From: Apostichopus japonicus
Taxonomy: Eukaryota; Echinodermata; Holothuroidea; Aspidochirotida; Stichopodidae
Direction of reading: 5' to 3'
Assembly: GCF_037975245.1 (NCBI RefSeq)
Contig: NC_092583.1
Span: 3,774,764 to 3,838,763 of the forward strand
Length of the DNA: 64,000 nt
The notes beneath the pieces are model-generated. The model did no database searches. It was not told the origin of the DNA and saw only the letters and a list, made by a program, of their open reading frames with translations. Position numbers and translations under genes: made by a program. Position 1 is the stretch's first letter; each line of letters starts with the position of its first letter. Positions 12,898 through 25,600 of the stretch are shown here, one piece after another.

Positions 12898-14237
12898 CCA
12901 ATATGTGAATAATCAGATATCAAAAATATTATTTAACCCTTACATCCCAATAGTTCAATTTCTTTATGTCATGATATCCCGATTATGAGATAATAATTAC
13001 AGAACATATAATATATTGAGATATACACACCACAAAGTCACCTTCATGGCTCCGTGTATCGGATTATCGGAAAAATCGGATATCATGTACGGTTATCGGA
13101 AACGTTGTGGAACCTTGGTGGGTGTAATTCCGACTAAACCGCTCTTGCGCTATTTATAGCATTTTAAGATAGATCCGCCACCCTGCCGATTTCGATAAAA
13201 AAGAAAACAAGAATCGGATTGGCAAAATAGTTAACAAAATCCAACTAAAACAAGAAAACTTACCAAAAGGAAACCCGGCAGCATTTCGGGGTTTTACAAC
13301 ACACTTCTGCAGTAACCTGGGTCTACGTCAAAGATATTTCGCACATAACTCTAGTGCTGTAAAACACTGGCATTATGGTATATAAGCATTTAGTGCAATT
13401 ATATTACGTATAGTATAGACCTACATACCGTCCAATACATGCACGGATACACGGAAAAATAATTGTATCTCAATGAATTCTGCATTTCCATCACTTATAG
13501 GAAGTATAAATATTATCACTCAAGATCATGCTCATGTACTTAATTTATTACTAAAACAGAATTATATATGATAAAAATGAAAATAAATAAGAATTTAAGC
13601 GAGGTAGAGGAAAGGGAATAAAGACACATACGACAAAAGGATACAAATATTGTTTGCTATACCCATGCAGGTTAATAGATTCTCCACTCCCCCCCCCCAC
13701 CCCATTTCATCACTCTCTCCTTGCAAAAAATATGTATAGGCCTTTGTAAGTCCAAGCCCTTGGTTACAGGAAATTTTTGTCTTGATATGTTATAGTTCAA
13801 GAAATAAATAAGGGAATTTGTGTATTAGCCATCTTTCTATATCTATTTATATATAGGTTTTCAAGATATTCACCTATAAAATATGCTTATGACTTGGGCG
13901 TATGATGTTAATATATGTTATTCCATTCTAATAACTCAACACAAACATGTGTTTCAACTTCATATAAACGAAGGAGCACATTATAACTACATAGGGCATC
14001 TTATTTGAGCCTATAAGTCGACTTATGTTTTCCCATTGAGTTTTGTGTTGCATCTGAGGAACTCGAACTAATGGTGTGTTTTTTAGACTAAATAGTCCAT
14101 TCACTTTATTTGACAACCCTGACTTGTTTACAGGGTCATGTTGGTATAGCAGTGTGTTTTAATTGTTTATACCATATCGATAGTTTATTGAGTACAGTCA
14201 GTCTTTAACTGGTTGACCCAAGTTTATGTTTCAAGGT
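12898..14237. other. gene-free stretch
   Basis: AT-rich, without recognised exons or RNA genes. A C-run at 13690-13699 is the only low-complexity feature. Confidence 0.4.
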
Positions 14238-14239
14238 CT

Positions 14240-14480
14240 AACATTTCTCTATCATTAAGCCGGTGGTGGCACGTACAGTGGGCTGGCGAGTGGGGGTGTC
14301 AGGGGCACGTTTGTGTTGGTTGAAGGCAGTGGGGTCGCCAAACATTTCAAATTTGGGGGGGGGGGGAGTGCACAGCACATAATTAGGGGAGGGGTCTAAG
14401 GGGAGGAGGTGTCCCATTCCCCATTGAGAAATTTTTGATTTATTAAGGGTCCTTAGATGCAATCTGGTGCTATATTTTGC
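14240..14480. mobile_element. diverged GC-run element related to MITE family A
   Basis: Contains a 13-base G run (14356-14368), GGGGTCTAAGGGGAGGAGGT and AGATGCAATCTGGTGCTATATT. These resemble, in reverse, the interior of the elements at 12523-12889 and 45666-46034. No clean ends or target duplication were found. Confidence 0.45.
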
Positions 14481-14943
14481 ATCTTGAAGTAACTTTTATG
14501 TTTAAGAATTTTCTGGCTTCGTCTGTCCGATATTTATGTTTTTAATTGATAAAAAGTTATACAAAACATGGAAATTATCCATTTTGCTTCTATAGTGAAG
14601 AGTGTTTAATTTGAAATTCATGCATGGTAGTAATGAAGTTAAGCACTAGCGGGGCCTTTGTGACCTTGTTAGTGAGAAAACAACTGGTTATTGTGATGGT
14701 CGCTGGAAAAAGTTTTACTGATGAACATAATACGTTTCGTCCGTTGTAAAATAAAGTTTTTGTTTGAGTTTTCGTATTTTAACACTACAAATCGCATCGG
14801 GGGGGGGGGGTGGCCGGGTGGGAAGGGGCACCTATATATATATATATATGTTAATGCAATGGAGGTAAACGACAAAGGCAAATGAATATATATAAATGAA
14901 AATCGTAATGAGTTGGAAAATCAAGAACAGTGAAAAAACTTTC

Positions 14944-15017
14944 AGCCTCCACCGGGATTCGAACCACGGGCCTCCCGCTCTGTACGCGGACACCCTAACC
15001 ACTAGGCTATGGACGCT
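14944..15017 (-). mobile_element. tRNA-like SINE head, left palindrome arm
   Basis: The 74-nt tRNA-like sequence has A box TAGCCTAGTGGTTAGG and B box GGTTCGAATCC. The acceptor stem GCGTCCA/TGGAGGC has one mismatch and the anticodon stem TCCGC/GCGGG is sound, with loop GTACAGA (nominal anticodon ACA). The T stem CGTGG/CCCGG has two mismatches, and the same tail follows in every copy, so I call it a tRNA-derived retroposon head and not a working tRNA gene. Confidence 0.75.
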
Positions 15018-15262
15018 GATTGTATGTCCAGAGGTTCGAAACCGGTAAGGAAGATCGTAATTCCACTGTAGGCGTTTGTCACCTATATCGAACAATACTA
15101 GTTCTGTTTTTGGTGACATATTTTGCCCTACTCTGTTTGATCTCTAGAGTAGGGCAAAATATGTCACCAAAAACAGAACTAGTATTGTTCGATATAGGTG
15201 ACAAACGCCTACAGTGGAATTACGATCTTCCTTACCGGTTTCGAACCTCTGGACATACAATC

Positions 15263-15336
15263 AGCGTCCATAGCCTAGTGGTTAGGGTGTCCGCGTACAG
15301 AGCGGGAGGCCCGTGGTTCGAATCCCGGTGGAGGCT
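15263..15336 (+). mobile_element. tRNA-like SINE head, right palindrome arm
   Basis: Same 74-nt sequence as the left arm, in opposite orientation, followed by the tail GAGGCTGAAAGTTTTTTCAC and a (TA)n tract at 15390-15411. The tail has a partial duplication of TTTTTTCACTG compared with the other copies. Confidence 0.75.
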
Positions 15337-15674
15337 GAAAGTTTTTTCACTGTTTTTTCACTGTTTTTCCAACTCATTACGATTTTCATATATATATATA
15401 TATATATATATGATCTTGGAGATCAGCCCTAGTAGATTTAACCTTGTTTTGACGAATATAGTTGTTTTGATTCACTGATTTCGGTCAACTGGAGTCGAGT
15501 ACGACGTTGCAACCAAATCGTGAGTGTTCGAGGGAACCGCTCTAACAGACCACGCCCACAGTACATGAGACACTTGACAGCAAAATAAAGATATCGTAGA
15601 TCAATGATGAAAAAATGAAATGGTGAAAATTTCATTCACAACTCGTAACCGATTTGTAATGAATGTGTTAACGA

Positions 15675-16301
15675 CAAGGGCGGCGGAAGCACTTTTAATC
15701 TGGGGGGCACCAGAAATTCGATTGGACCGATGCAGCCGATATTTAGTACCCTTTATAACTCTTATTGTATTATCTTATTTGCGTATACACATCACTCCAT
15801 CAACCCCCCCCCCCCCCCCAAGGAAACAATGCATACTAGCTCTGCAATATCCAATGTGAAAATTGGGAAACAAGGGAAAAGTTTTCTTTCGAGACAAAAT
15901 GAGGTGAAATCATTATAAAGTCCTGCACACGCGATCGATACATGCATGAAAGCAAATGAAATATGTCAAAATACGAAAGGATGGGGTATTATTATTGTAA
16001 CGACTTTCCCAATAAATATAACCAATATGGAAGGGTAATAACACGGCGAATGATATATGTTATTGGCATGCGATGTAATAACCGACGCATGCCTATATGA
16101 TATGCACATTAACATGTTGAACTCTAAATCAAAATCTAAATATAAAACTTCCCGAAATATTTCAATCGACGTGGGTTTCACTTTGTAAACTCTTTTTTAT
16201 TTAGAAATTTTTATGTAGAAAAAGGGCACATTTTTAACCTGAGGAAAAAAGTGGGGGGGGGGGGCACGTGCCCCCTGTGGCCCCCGGTTCCGCCGCCCTT
16301 G
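15675..16301. mobile_element. non-autonomous hAT-like element, 627 bp
   Basis: The terminal inverted repeats are a perfect 14 bp (CAAGGGCGGCGGAA at the left, TTCCGCCGCCCTTG at the right). The flanks GTTAACGA (15667-15674) and ATTAACAA (16302-16309) are an 8-bp target duplication with two mismatches. C and G runs lie near both ends (15806-15820, 16252-16264). No transposase reading frame was recognised. The right end is 313 bp before the MED1 start codon, so it may lie within that gene's promoter region. Confidence 0.85.
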
Positions 16302-16614
16302 ATTAACAAGGATAGTTGGGTTCCAGAGGGAACTTTAAACTGGACATACCCTATAGGAGTAAAATAACACCTCAGTACACGGTGGCATTTTATACACCTC
16401 ACATATATCAATATGAAACAATTGAGCAAAATGATCGGTGCTTCAAACAACAAAAATTTGTAAACGTAAAGGGCCTGCAAATCGATTGCCGTCGAATCTT
16501 TTACGAGCGAGCAGATTCCTGCATACGGACTAAGTGTTTCATACATTTGGGGCGTGGTTTTGTAAATTTCGTCAGCATGAAACACTGACGGTGTAGTTGA
16601 AGCCCGCAATCAAA

Positions 16615-19600
16615 ATGGCGACTGTGTCATTGATGGCGACTGGTCATATGGACCTAAATGGCCCTGGAAAACCAACGTTAGGTAGGTCTGTGGGTTAATA
16701 TTTAATATGCGATCTACATCAATAAGTGTTTATCCATGTTTAAGTAGCCCAGGTTCACGTTTGAATAGTGAAAGATGCCTTGTTTGCAACAAAACAAAGC
16801 CGCCTAGTGTTAAGCCCATTGTAGCCTAGCTTAGTCTACTGTAGACTTTGTAATGCAAGGCCTGCGTTAGGCCTGCTGCCGACCAAGCCTGACCAAACCT
16901 AGGCTAGGCCTAGTAAATATAACGGAATAAACATAGGACTGTAAAATCCTCATTGGCGCTACGAATGACTAAAACTTTGGACTGTAGACTTTAATGCCTA
17001 ATATGATAATAAGGCCTAACATTAGAATCCGTACCATATGAATGGGAAAGCTTACTTGTAGGGGCTAGGAAGAAGGAAGTAGGGTTAGGGGTTAGGAAGT
17101 AGGGTTAGGAAGTAGGGTTAGGAGTTAGGAATGGTACGGATTCTAAATTAGTACCGATAATAATAATAAGCAGGGCTTGACGTAAGCCTCAAAAAGGGCG
17201 CATCAAAAATGCCATTGTGAGGTTCCAATCATGAATGGCATCACAAGCAAAAATTAATCTGACTTTGGGAAAGGCAGTGACAGCTTTTTTCGTAGCTGTA
17301 TTACAACATCATACAAGGAGCAGTAAAAATGTCTAATGAGACCATTTCATTATGGATACTGTAATAATACAAGTATCAGGATACAATTCATTACAGAACA
17401 AAAGTCTTAGTTACGCTACTGTCTTATCAGTCAGCTAATTTATTTCTTTCGCTGGGATGGCATAATGAATTAGAAGTGCCTAAAATTTCCAAGTGTTGAT
17501 ATTATATATACAGTACAGTGCAAATCAACTTTTTCCTGCATATAATTATAGCTCCACAAATAAAAGTCACATACGTACATCAGGGATGTGCTCAGGAATG
17601 TTTGAGTGCTGCGCGGATTTGTGCGGTAGTGTGATCCACGTCCATGGGGAGGAGGCTAAGGGGAGGGGGTAGCTTGGTATCTGTAACATGTCTTCTGTAG
17701 TACTATGCGCACAATACTTGCTAGACTTATTCAGTATCTCACTGCAACTTTGAGTCGTTACTCGATTAGGGACTTTGTACATTTCCCAATTAATACTTTT
17801 GTCCTTTAACTGCAAAATGCTGAGCGAAAATTTCACAGATTCTCCACTACGCTGCCTAATCAATACTAACTTTTACGCATTGAAAATCTCAGGCTTGACA
17901 AAGCATCTGTCTTCTCCTTGGAACCTTTGTCGAGTGAAAAACTGCACAAACTCATGGCAGCGAATGAGTGTTTACTTTCTCAAAACTCAAAATTTATGTA
18001 TATTTTGCAAATTATGACTTGGCATGTAGAAAATGCCCAATGAAGTAATTGAGGCTGATTTTGGCTACATTAAGTGTATTCGTATTCTGACACGAAATAT
18101 TTTATCTTCACACTTCTGTGTTAATATTAACGAACCTAATACTATCATATCGTTGTTTCGTGTAAATAATGAAGAAAATTTAGTCAGATCCTTTGGAAAC
18201 GGAGAATGTGGGGCTGTGGACGTACTGTAAAACTTTTAATTGCCATGGCCTTAAGACTTTTAATTCCTAGAAGTTAGTTTGGCTTGATCATAGATATCGG
18301 TACCCAACACTGACTTGCAAAGCCTAGGCTATATTGTTAGTTGGATCCCAAAATGTCCAGACCATTTGGGGGAAAATTATGGAAATAACTGGAAAGTTTC
18401 TCCATTATTTCAGAATTCTTAATCATGAGTGATGATTGGCTGAGAGGGGACCTACAGTAGGTCTGCCTCTTTTGTCACACACACGTTGTACAGGGAGTGG
18501 TGTTGTACTGAGATGCTTTTGAAACAGCCCAGGCCTGCCTTAGACATGTAATACAAGACAACTTGACGAACGGATTGTTTTATAAATGAGATCGCAACAA
18601 TCTTTAGGTGTTCAAGTCTGTGATCTTGAAATTTAATGCACTAGATTGAATGCACTAGATTTAATCACTAGATTTAATGCACTAGATTTAATTACTAGAT
18701 TTAATACACTAGATTAATGCACTAGATTTAATGCACTAGATTTAATGCACCAGATTAATGCACTAGATTTAATGCACTAGATACTGTTACTTTTGTTGAA
18801 ATTGAACATTGTTGTGGACCCTTTCATTTTAGATGGTGGTGGCCAGGACCAAGACAACCTTCTAGCTCATTTAATGGAGAAACTGAAGATGACCAGCAAA
18901 CAGGTCAAGGCTTGGTCCGAAGAACGGCTCAAACTCAGAGATGCAATGGTTAGTTCCAGTAAATTCCAGTAAAACATAAGAATGAAATTGATGAAATGGA
19001 TGAAGTGTCTAGAAGAAAAATAATAAGTACCTGTTCATTGCTAATTTGGTCTATACAGTTTAGTTGTCAACACTGCCTGTGATTGGTTCAAACGAATGCA
19101 CATTTATAATTTATTCACTACCCATAGGCCTAACAGATTAAGTAATTGAAGACTAGTTCATTTGCATATACTAGAACAATTTTATATTTTGATCAAGGGT
19201 TATGATAAAAAAAGTTTGAAAAAAAGAAACGGTATGGGTTTGGTTGGCATAAAAGTTTCCTTCAGACCAACCACATCTCCCATCGAATGGAATGAAATAT
19301 CTACAAAGGAATTAAATATCTACAAAAAAAAAACTGTTTTTTTGTCAATTTTGTGCTCCATTCAAAGCTGCTAAGACTCAGTTTGGTATGCCCAATTGAA
19401 CATGTTCACAACCGTAGCAGTTTGCGATGAACATTCTTATTGCATACATTCTTATTGCATATATTCTGTATTTTCGTATGACTCATTTTGTACCATCCTA
19501 TAGAGGGGCTGATGAGGAAGCCCGTTTAAATTGTTTTTGATATGATTCGACCCAAACAGTATTTCCTAACAGAGTACACAGAGTATAAAGTTTCTTCATA

Positions 19601-22600
19601 GTTTGATATTATTATTTTTTTTTTTTAGTTTGATATTATTATTTTTTTTTCAATCTGTATTCTGTCAGGCTATTTATAAAAATACAGACAACGTTGATCC
19701 AGACAGGCTCCAGAAATGTTTGGAAAACATCAAGAAGGCTATCACGGGTAAGAATTTTGACACTTTTCCCGCAAGTTGCTTCAATTTGAGAATGGTTTTG
19801 CAAATTGTTGTAGAAAATTTGTGACTTGTGTGAGGAATTCTTAACTTCCACATATTCATTCTTTAAAAGGGTGATCTCTACATTCAGACATCAGATGACA
19901 GATTTGTTTCGATCTTTTTCCTTTTCTGAGAGTTCCATTAAAGATTCTTGTTAGTCCTGACCCTTATCTGCCCTACAATTTCCTTATCATTTTTTAGCTC
20001 ACACACATTACCGTGTGTGAGGTTATGGAGAACCAGGTTTTTGTCAAACTTTTCAAACAAATTTCAGTGACTTTTGTCTCTAACTCATTCCACTTGAAAT
20101 TTTGTAAGCTTGTTTTGGGGATTAAACTTTTTCCTTTTTACTTGTTAAAGATCATGAATTGATCAAACATTATTGAATTTTTGGGTACATTTAGGAGTTC
20201 CACAAACATTGGGTCATAGTATTTGCACAGGAAACCATTGTTTATTGCTGTATTAATTGGGTGTATTGCCAGCTTTCTCTGTTGAGCTCAGTTTAAAGTG
20301 ATATGGTAATAGAAACCCCCCCCCCCCCTTCCTTATGTGGTTTGTGCCGTATGTTATGATACCTCACTGGTTTGTTCCAACTGTCCACTGGTATTGTTTC
20401 CAAAGTGTTTTCGGGAGGTTAGGCTAGGGCCTAGCCAAAATTACATGTAGGCTTTATGTGCATACTGCACGAAAATAGGGGAATGCAGTATACTACAGTA
20501 GTTGGAATGCACCAGCCAGTGGAACACTCAGTTGTTTCAAGTAGTGTCTGGAGGCGGGCGAGTTATCAAACGGCTGGCGCCTAAAATGTAGGTGCAAAGT
20601 AGGTCCATTCATTCAGACACACTTGTCCAAATGGTAAATCTGGCATGAGCATCTGCGCGCCTTGGTGCTCTAGTGTTTGGTATCCTTTGTTTTTAAAAGT
20701 CTGTGGGTAGGTACTCAGACATTGTTCTTCCATTAAAAATGTCTTAGAGAAGCAACGAATCTTATAAATTCTTTCATAAGATAATTCTTTCATGTAAAAT
20801 GTTTTAGAAGCATCAAATCTTTTGCCATTTGTTTCAACGACTCTCGGTCTGATTTATTCTACAGTTTCTTCGTTACCAGCCATGGTCGAAAGACTCGAGG
20901 CTCTAGCCAAACCTGTAAAGTGAGTAGTACCATGAAAGGATGGGATATAGGAATTGAGAATAATTTTACGAGCACAGCTGTGATATACAGTAGCACTTGG
21001 TGTTTGAAGCAGGTTACAAGAGCCGACCCTCTGGGTACAGAACTCTAGTTCTGTTGAGTCATTGACAAGGCTGACGCTCTGATGCAGTAGTACCATCCTG
21101 AAGGGGACTTAACGGAGTTACCATCCTGAAAAGAGTGATTTTGAAGAAGGGGTTCCCTTAATTACCACTGTGACAAAAACGCTTGGGTTGCAAGGGGTGT
21201 ACAAGCTAACACTACAATCTATCACTGTGTGATAGCCACAGGTGATGTTCAAAGCTGGTTGATCTCGATACATCGTCGCCAAAGGTATTTTTTATCCAAT
21301 AACTGATGCTTGTAGAAGCCAATTACCTCGTTCAGAAAGTTGTATCAATCACGCAGGAATTCATTTGATTGTTTTTTTCCTATGAACAACTGCCTGCGAG
21401 TTCATATTTTGCAATGTAGTAAATATTGATAACTGCACTCATTAAATTTGTAATCCTGTCCTGACAGTGTTTTGGCTTTTATATTTTCGCAGCTTAAAGG
21501 TCATGTCAACTCAAGAGGGTAATATCTTCATAAGCTCAGATACCTTCTACGTTGAAGTCCAGATGGGTGAGAACGGGAACGTACAGGACGTGATGGTGGC
21601 CCATTGCAAAGATCCAGTGGTGAGTGGGAACTTTTGTGTTTGATATACCTAACTTGCAAACTGGTATTCAGGCTTAGCCTTGGGGTTGGTTGAAGGTGGT
21701 AGCTAACTACGTTATCATTTTGTTATATCCTAAGCAAAACAAAGGGCTTTCACCAGAACTTTTGTGTTTGATTGTACCTAACTTGCAAACTGGTATACAG
21801 GCTTAGACTAGGGGTTGGTTGAAGGTGGTAGCTAACTTCTTTATCATTTTGTTATATTCACATAAAACAAAGGGCTTTCACCAGAAAGTTTGTGTTTGAT
21901 GTACCAAACTTACAAACTGGTATGCAGGCTTAGACTAGGGTCGGTTGAAGTGGTAGCTAACTTCTTTATCATTTTGTTTTATCCTGAACAAAACAAAGGG
22001 CTTTCACCAGATAATGACTCTGATAAAGAAATTGTGCTGATTTTGACCATTTGTTGTTGAAGTTGTTGCCAGTTTTGCATCATGTCTCCTCCTGTATAAC
22101 ATCATGCCATAACATTTTATAAATATAGGATTCATGTTTTGCTGGTTGTGTATCGATGGAAAAAATGTCTTAGGTTAAAATTTTGCTCACTTGTCTCAGT
22201 AGTTTTGTAAACTTGTCAGTAGTAGGGAGGCCAATGATGTAGAGAGCTGTTATAAATGTGATGGTGCACCCTCAATCATCTTACTGTTTGTTAGTTGTGT
22301 AAGCAGCATGTTATCTGTGTAAGTTTATTTCATCATTTATATATTTGTTCTAAGATCTAGCTAATTTTCTCTTGTAATCGTTCGACGATCACCTCGGTGT
22401 GTTGTCGGTGTCTTCACATCTTAATTTATTTATCCCCTGTAGAGCTGTACTGAAATGTCTGAATCGCTGAAACAGAACAATTTTAAAGAATTTGGAGAAC
22501 ATCTCTGCGGACTGGCAGATTTTTACCAAACCGGCGGTGATGCGTAAGTATAGGTGGCATACAAATGTACAAAAAGATGCATGAAAATTCTGAATGGAAC

Positions 22601-25600
22601 TGAGGCAGTGGCTTTAAATATTTTGTTACTGTCAGTAGGGCTGTGTCATTCCGGTTAATTCACTAACCGGTTAACCGTTTCTATTAACCGAACGGTTAAC
22701 GTTTAAACGTAACCCGTGTTGTTGCCTCAAAATAAGAGCCGAAAATCAGAGTTATATAGCTCAGATTATAATTCCGAAAGAGCGCCACCACTTTTGATGC
22801 GGAAGTACATTCTCAAAATAGCGCTGCACGTATCGTTTTTTCGTAACGCGTATGTCAAGAATTTGGTTGTATTTGCTTAGTTTTGACGATCGTTGCATTG
22901 AAAAAGACGAATCGCGCGTTTTCATGAAGTTTTAAACAGATTTTTGTTTCTCTTTCAGTTCATCGGTAACTGTTACAGAGATATTCGAAGCAAATATTTC
23001 TTCGTTAATTGCGTAGCCCCTACTGTAATAGCGCAGGCATTGTATGGCAGTTATAAGCCTAATATTACTAGGCCTACTTAATATTGGCATTGTGTATTGA
23101 AGTTCGCGATCATATGGAGTGTTAGACTACAAGGCTTTCACCAGCTAGGCCAAGGTTAGGAAAGTCGGTTGTTAGGAAGCGATTACTACAGAAGTGTACG
23201 GTAGTAGGGCTAGGCCTACGCAATTACAAGTACAACAATGGGTCACAGATATATTGAATTTGTGCAATTTGTGGCGGGGTAGGCAGAGGGTTGGGGGGAA
23301 GTGTGGATAACATTGTAAAATTTCCCGCGAACACCCTGTCGATTTCCCGCCGGAGTTCGCGCAGCAAACACAATTAGCACGCGTAGCATAATGGCGTGGG
23401 GTGGTCCCCCGGTGGGGTCATGTGGTAGAACCCCTTGTGGGGGTCCAGGGGTTAACGCCCCGGAAAATTTGGCGCGTCTGGCGATAAAATATTCGCAGCT
23501 GTGGATGCAAAATACTGACAACTTTTTTAATTTAAATTGTCACGAAACTGATGAAAATTTTGAAATGACATGACATGACATGATTATCTTAGACGTTTAA
23601 GAAAAGTAGGTAAAATATGATCCCCGTAACAGCTAGGTAAGTAAAACAGGCAACTGACTCCTCCGCATGAACAAGACAATCTATTCCACATGATACATGA
23701 AAGTAAACCTTGTAATCACATGTTTAAGGCCACTTGACTTGATTAACTAAATGCTTAATATTGTTTCCATGTTCTTGTAGAAAACGTAAACTTCGCAATA
23801 TAGGCCTACAATTAGTTGTGTTTTTGTAGTTACGTGAGATCCGTAACCGACGAGGTGGTTAGGCTATTTGCTATACACTAAACTATGATAGGATATTATG
23901 TTCTCCGTAATTTTTGAAATTCTAGAAAATACTTTTTCGCCACTTAACACCAGATGTGTTCTTACGTTTTATTCATAATTGGGTGTACTAGAGCCTTGTT
24001 TACATGACATTAGTTGCATTTAGCACGATTTGCCAGTTTCGCGTGAATTTTTCGAAAGTTTTTTGCTCGATCTTTCGTAAAATTTGAAAGGTGTACCAAC
24101 TTACTTTTCGTACACAATTGGTTATTTCTCTAATGATTTTCAGAGTTTTTTTTTACAGTCAAGTGTATACGTTGTGCATTGAGTATAAACTTTTCGCGAA
24201 TGCAAGAAAACGATGCGGGGATTTCCAGCAGACAGATGTTTTCTTTGTGGGATTACTGAGTCTGTTGAATGGAATCCTGCACCTTAGAGGGAACACTGAA
24301 CTGAAATTACATCATAATAAAGAAAACGTTTACTGCTTAAATACAATATAAATTTGAAAGGATTAGATGCAGACTCGCCACGTTGTCGAACGGGGTAACA
24401 ATAGGCGCTTCACGGGTCGCATAGCGCTTTGTAATCCCTTCAATCATACCGCCAATCTTGAAAATCTTTTGTATGGATGCGTGATAAAGTTTGCAATTGT
24501 TACGTGATTTTCGGCAAGCAAATGTTGCGGTCTATTTCGGGAATAAAGTGATGTGAAGACGCGCCGTTGCGACTGCGTAATTGGCATTACAAAAACGGTT
24601 AAACTTATACGATGTACGGCGGACGTTTATCCGGCCGTTCGGTCGGTTAACCGGTTAACCGTTTAACCGTTACAGCCCTAACTGTCAGACATCCCAGCAA
24701 AACCTTTCAAACCTTTCAAAACATTCATTTCAAACACAGCTCTTTATGTTTCAAAAATATGTTTTAAAACCTGTATTTTTATTTTAAGTTAAAAAAAAAT
24801 ATTTTAAAGATTTAGTCTAGAGTAGAATGATTGTATTCAGTCATGCTAAACATTTGCCATTAAGTTTTTGTGGACAGCCAGGCATGATTCATGCACAATA
24901 TACAGTGATACAACAGTGATACAAAACAGACTCACAAACAACAGTTAATGTAAGACAGGTATTTTAGATAAGGGCCACAGGTGATGTAAAAATGGATGGT
25001 GAGATGGTGAGTATGTTATCAATAAACTTCATTGTGGACCTTTGAAACACCTTTATTTTCATGTTTGAAGCCTTCAAAAACCTTTATTTCTTCATTTACA
25101 ACCTTTAAGAAAACCTTTATTTTGTTGAAGAGCTGCTAGGAGGTCTGTACTGAATTCTCCCCAAAAAGTGCCAGTTTACTTTTTAATTATTTGGAATATA
25201 CATCTTTCATATCCATTAATCTTTCTGTTGGTCCCTTCCCTCATAAGACCCACTAGTGCCCTAATTCTAACTAAGAAGCTTTGTCTAAATTTCTGATAAG
25301 TGTCTTTAAGAAGAGGATGCACACCAACTAGGAGCACATGAAACGACTAATCAGTATCACATATACATGGAATGTACACTGTAATACCTACTGCTAATCT
25401 CAAACTAAGTAAGAAGGAAAGTATGGATGTATGTCTCAATTTCTACAGATGAGCAATGCAGGCTTCTCGATTCAAAAATAAATCTGTTACTGTAAGAAAC
25501 TTTACATTACCTTATCAAGCGGATATTCAGTTCATGGAAAACATTTCTTACCTATAAGCTGGTTGCTTTAATTGGTATAACTTGTTGTAAACGTGATATC

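Larger units (their letters stand above)
14893..15395. repeat. long near-perfect palindrome with tRNA-like arms
   Basis: The left arm (14893-15134) and right arm (15146-15395) are reverse complements around an 11-base centre GTTTGATCTCT (15135-15145). The inner 200 bp or more match base for base by eye; the outermost part differs by a small indel near 15345-15360. Each arm holds one tRNA-like head plus the SINE tail, and the outer ends run into TA tracts. Confidence 0.92.

Noticed and set aside
13263..13311. Possible minus-strand exon with a strong donor (GTAAGTTTTC at 13262-13253) upstream of the avidin-like gene
   Set aside because: Phase would fit (KCVVKPRNAAGFPF, then a split Gly), but upstream frames hit stops, no signal peptide or domain is seen, and the intron to 8019 would be over 5 kb. 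Unsupported without transcripts.
14944..15336. Two functional tRNA genes (nominal anticodon ACA)
   Set aside because: The T stem has two mismatches and the acceptor one, and the same non-tRNA tail follows in four copies, so they are SINE heads.
15020..15478. 152-codon open frame across the palindrome
   Set aside because: It runs through both palindrome arms and the tRNA-like head and has no resemblance to a protein family.
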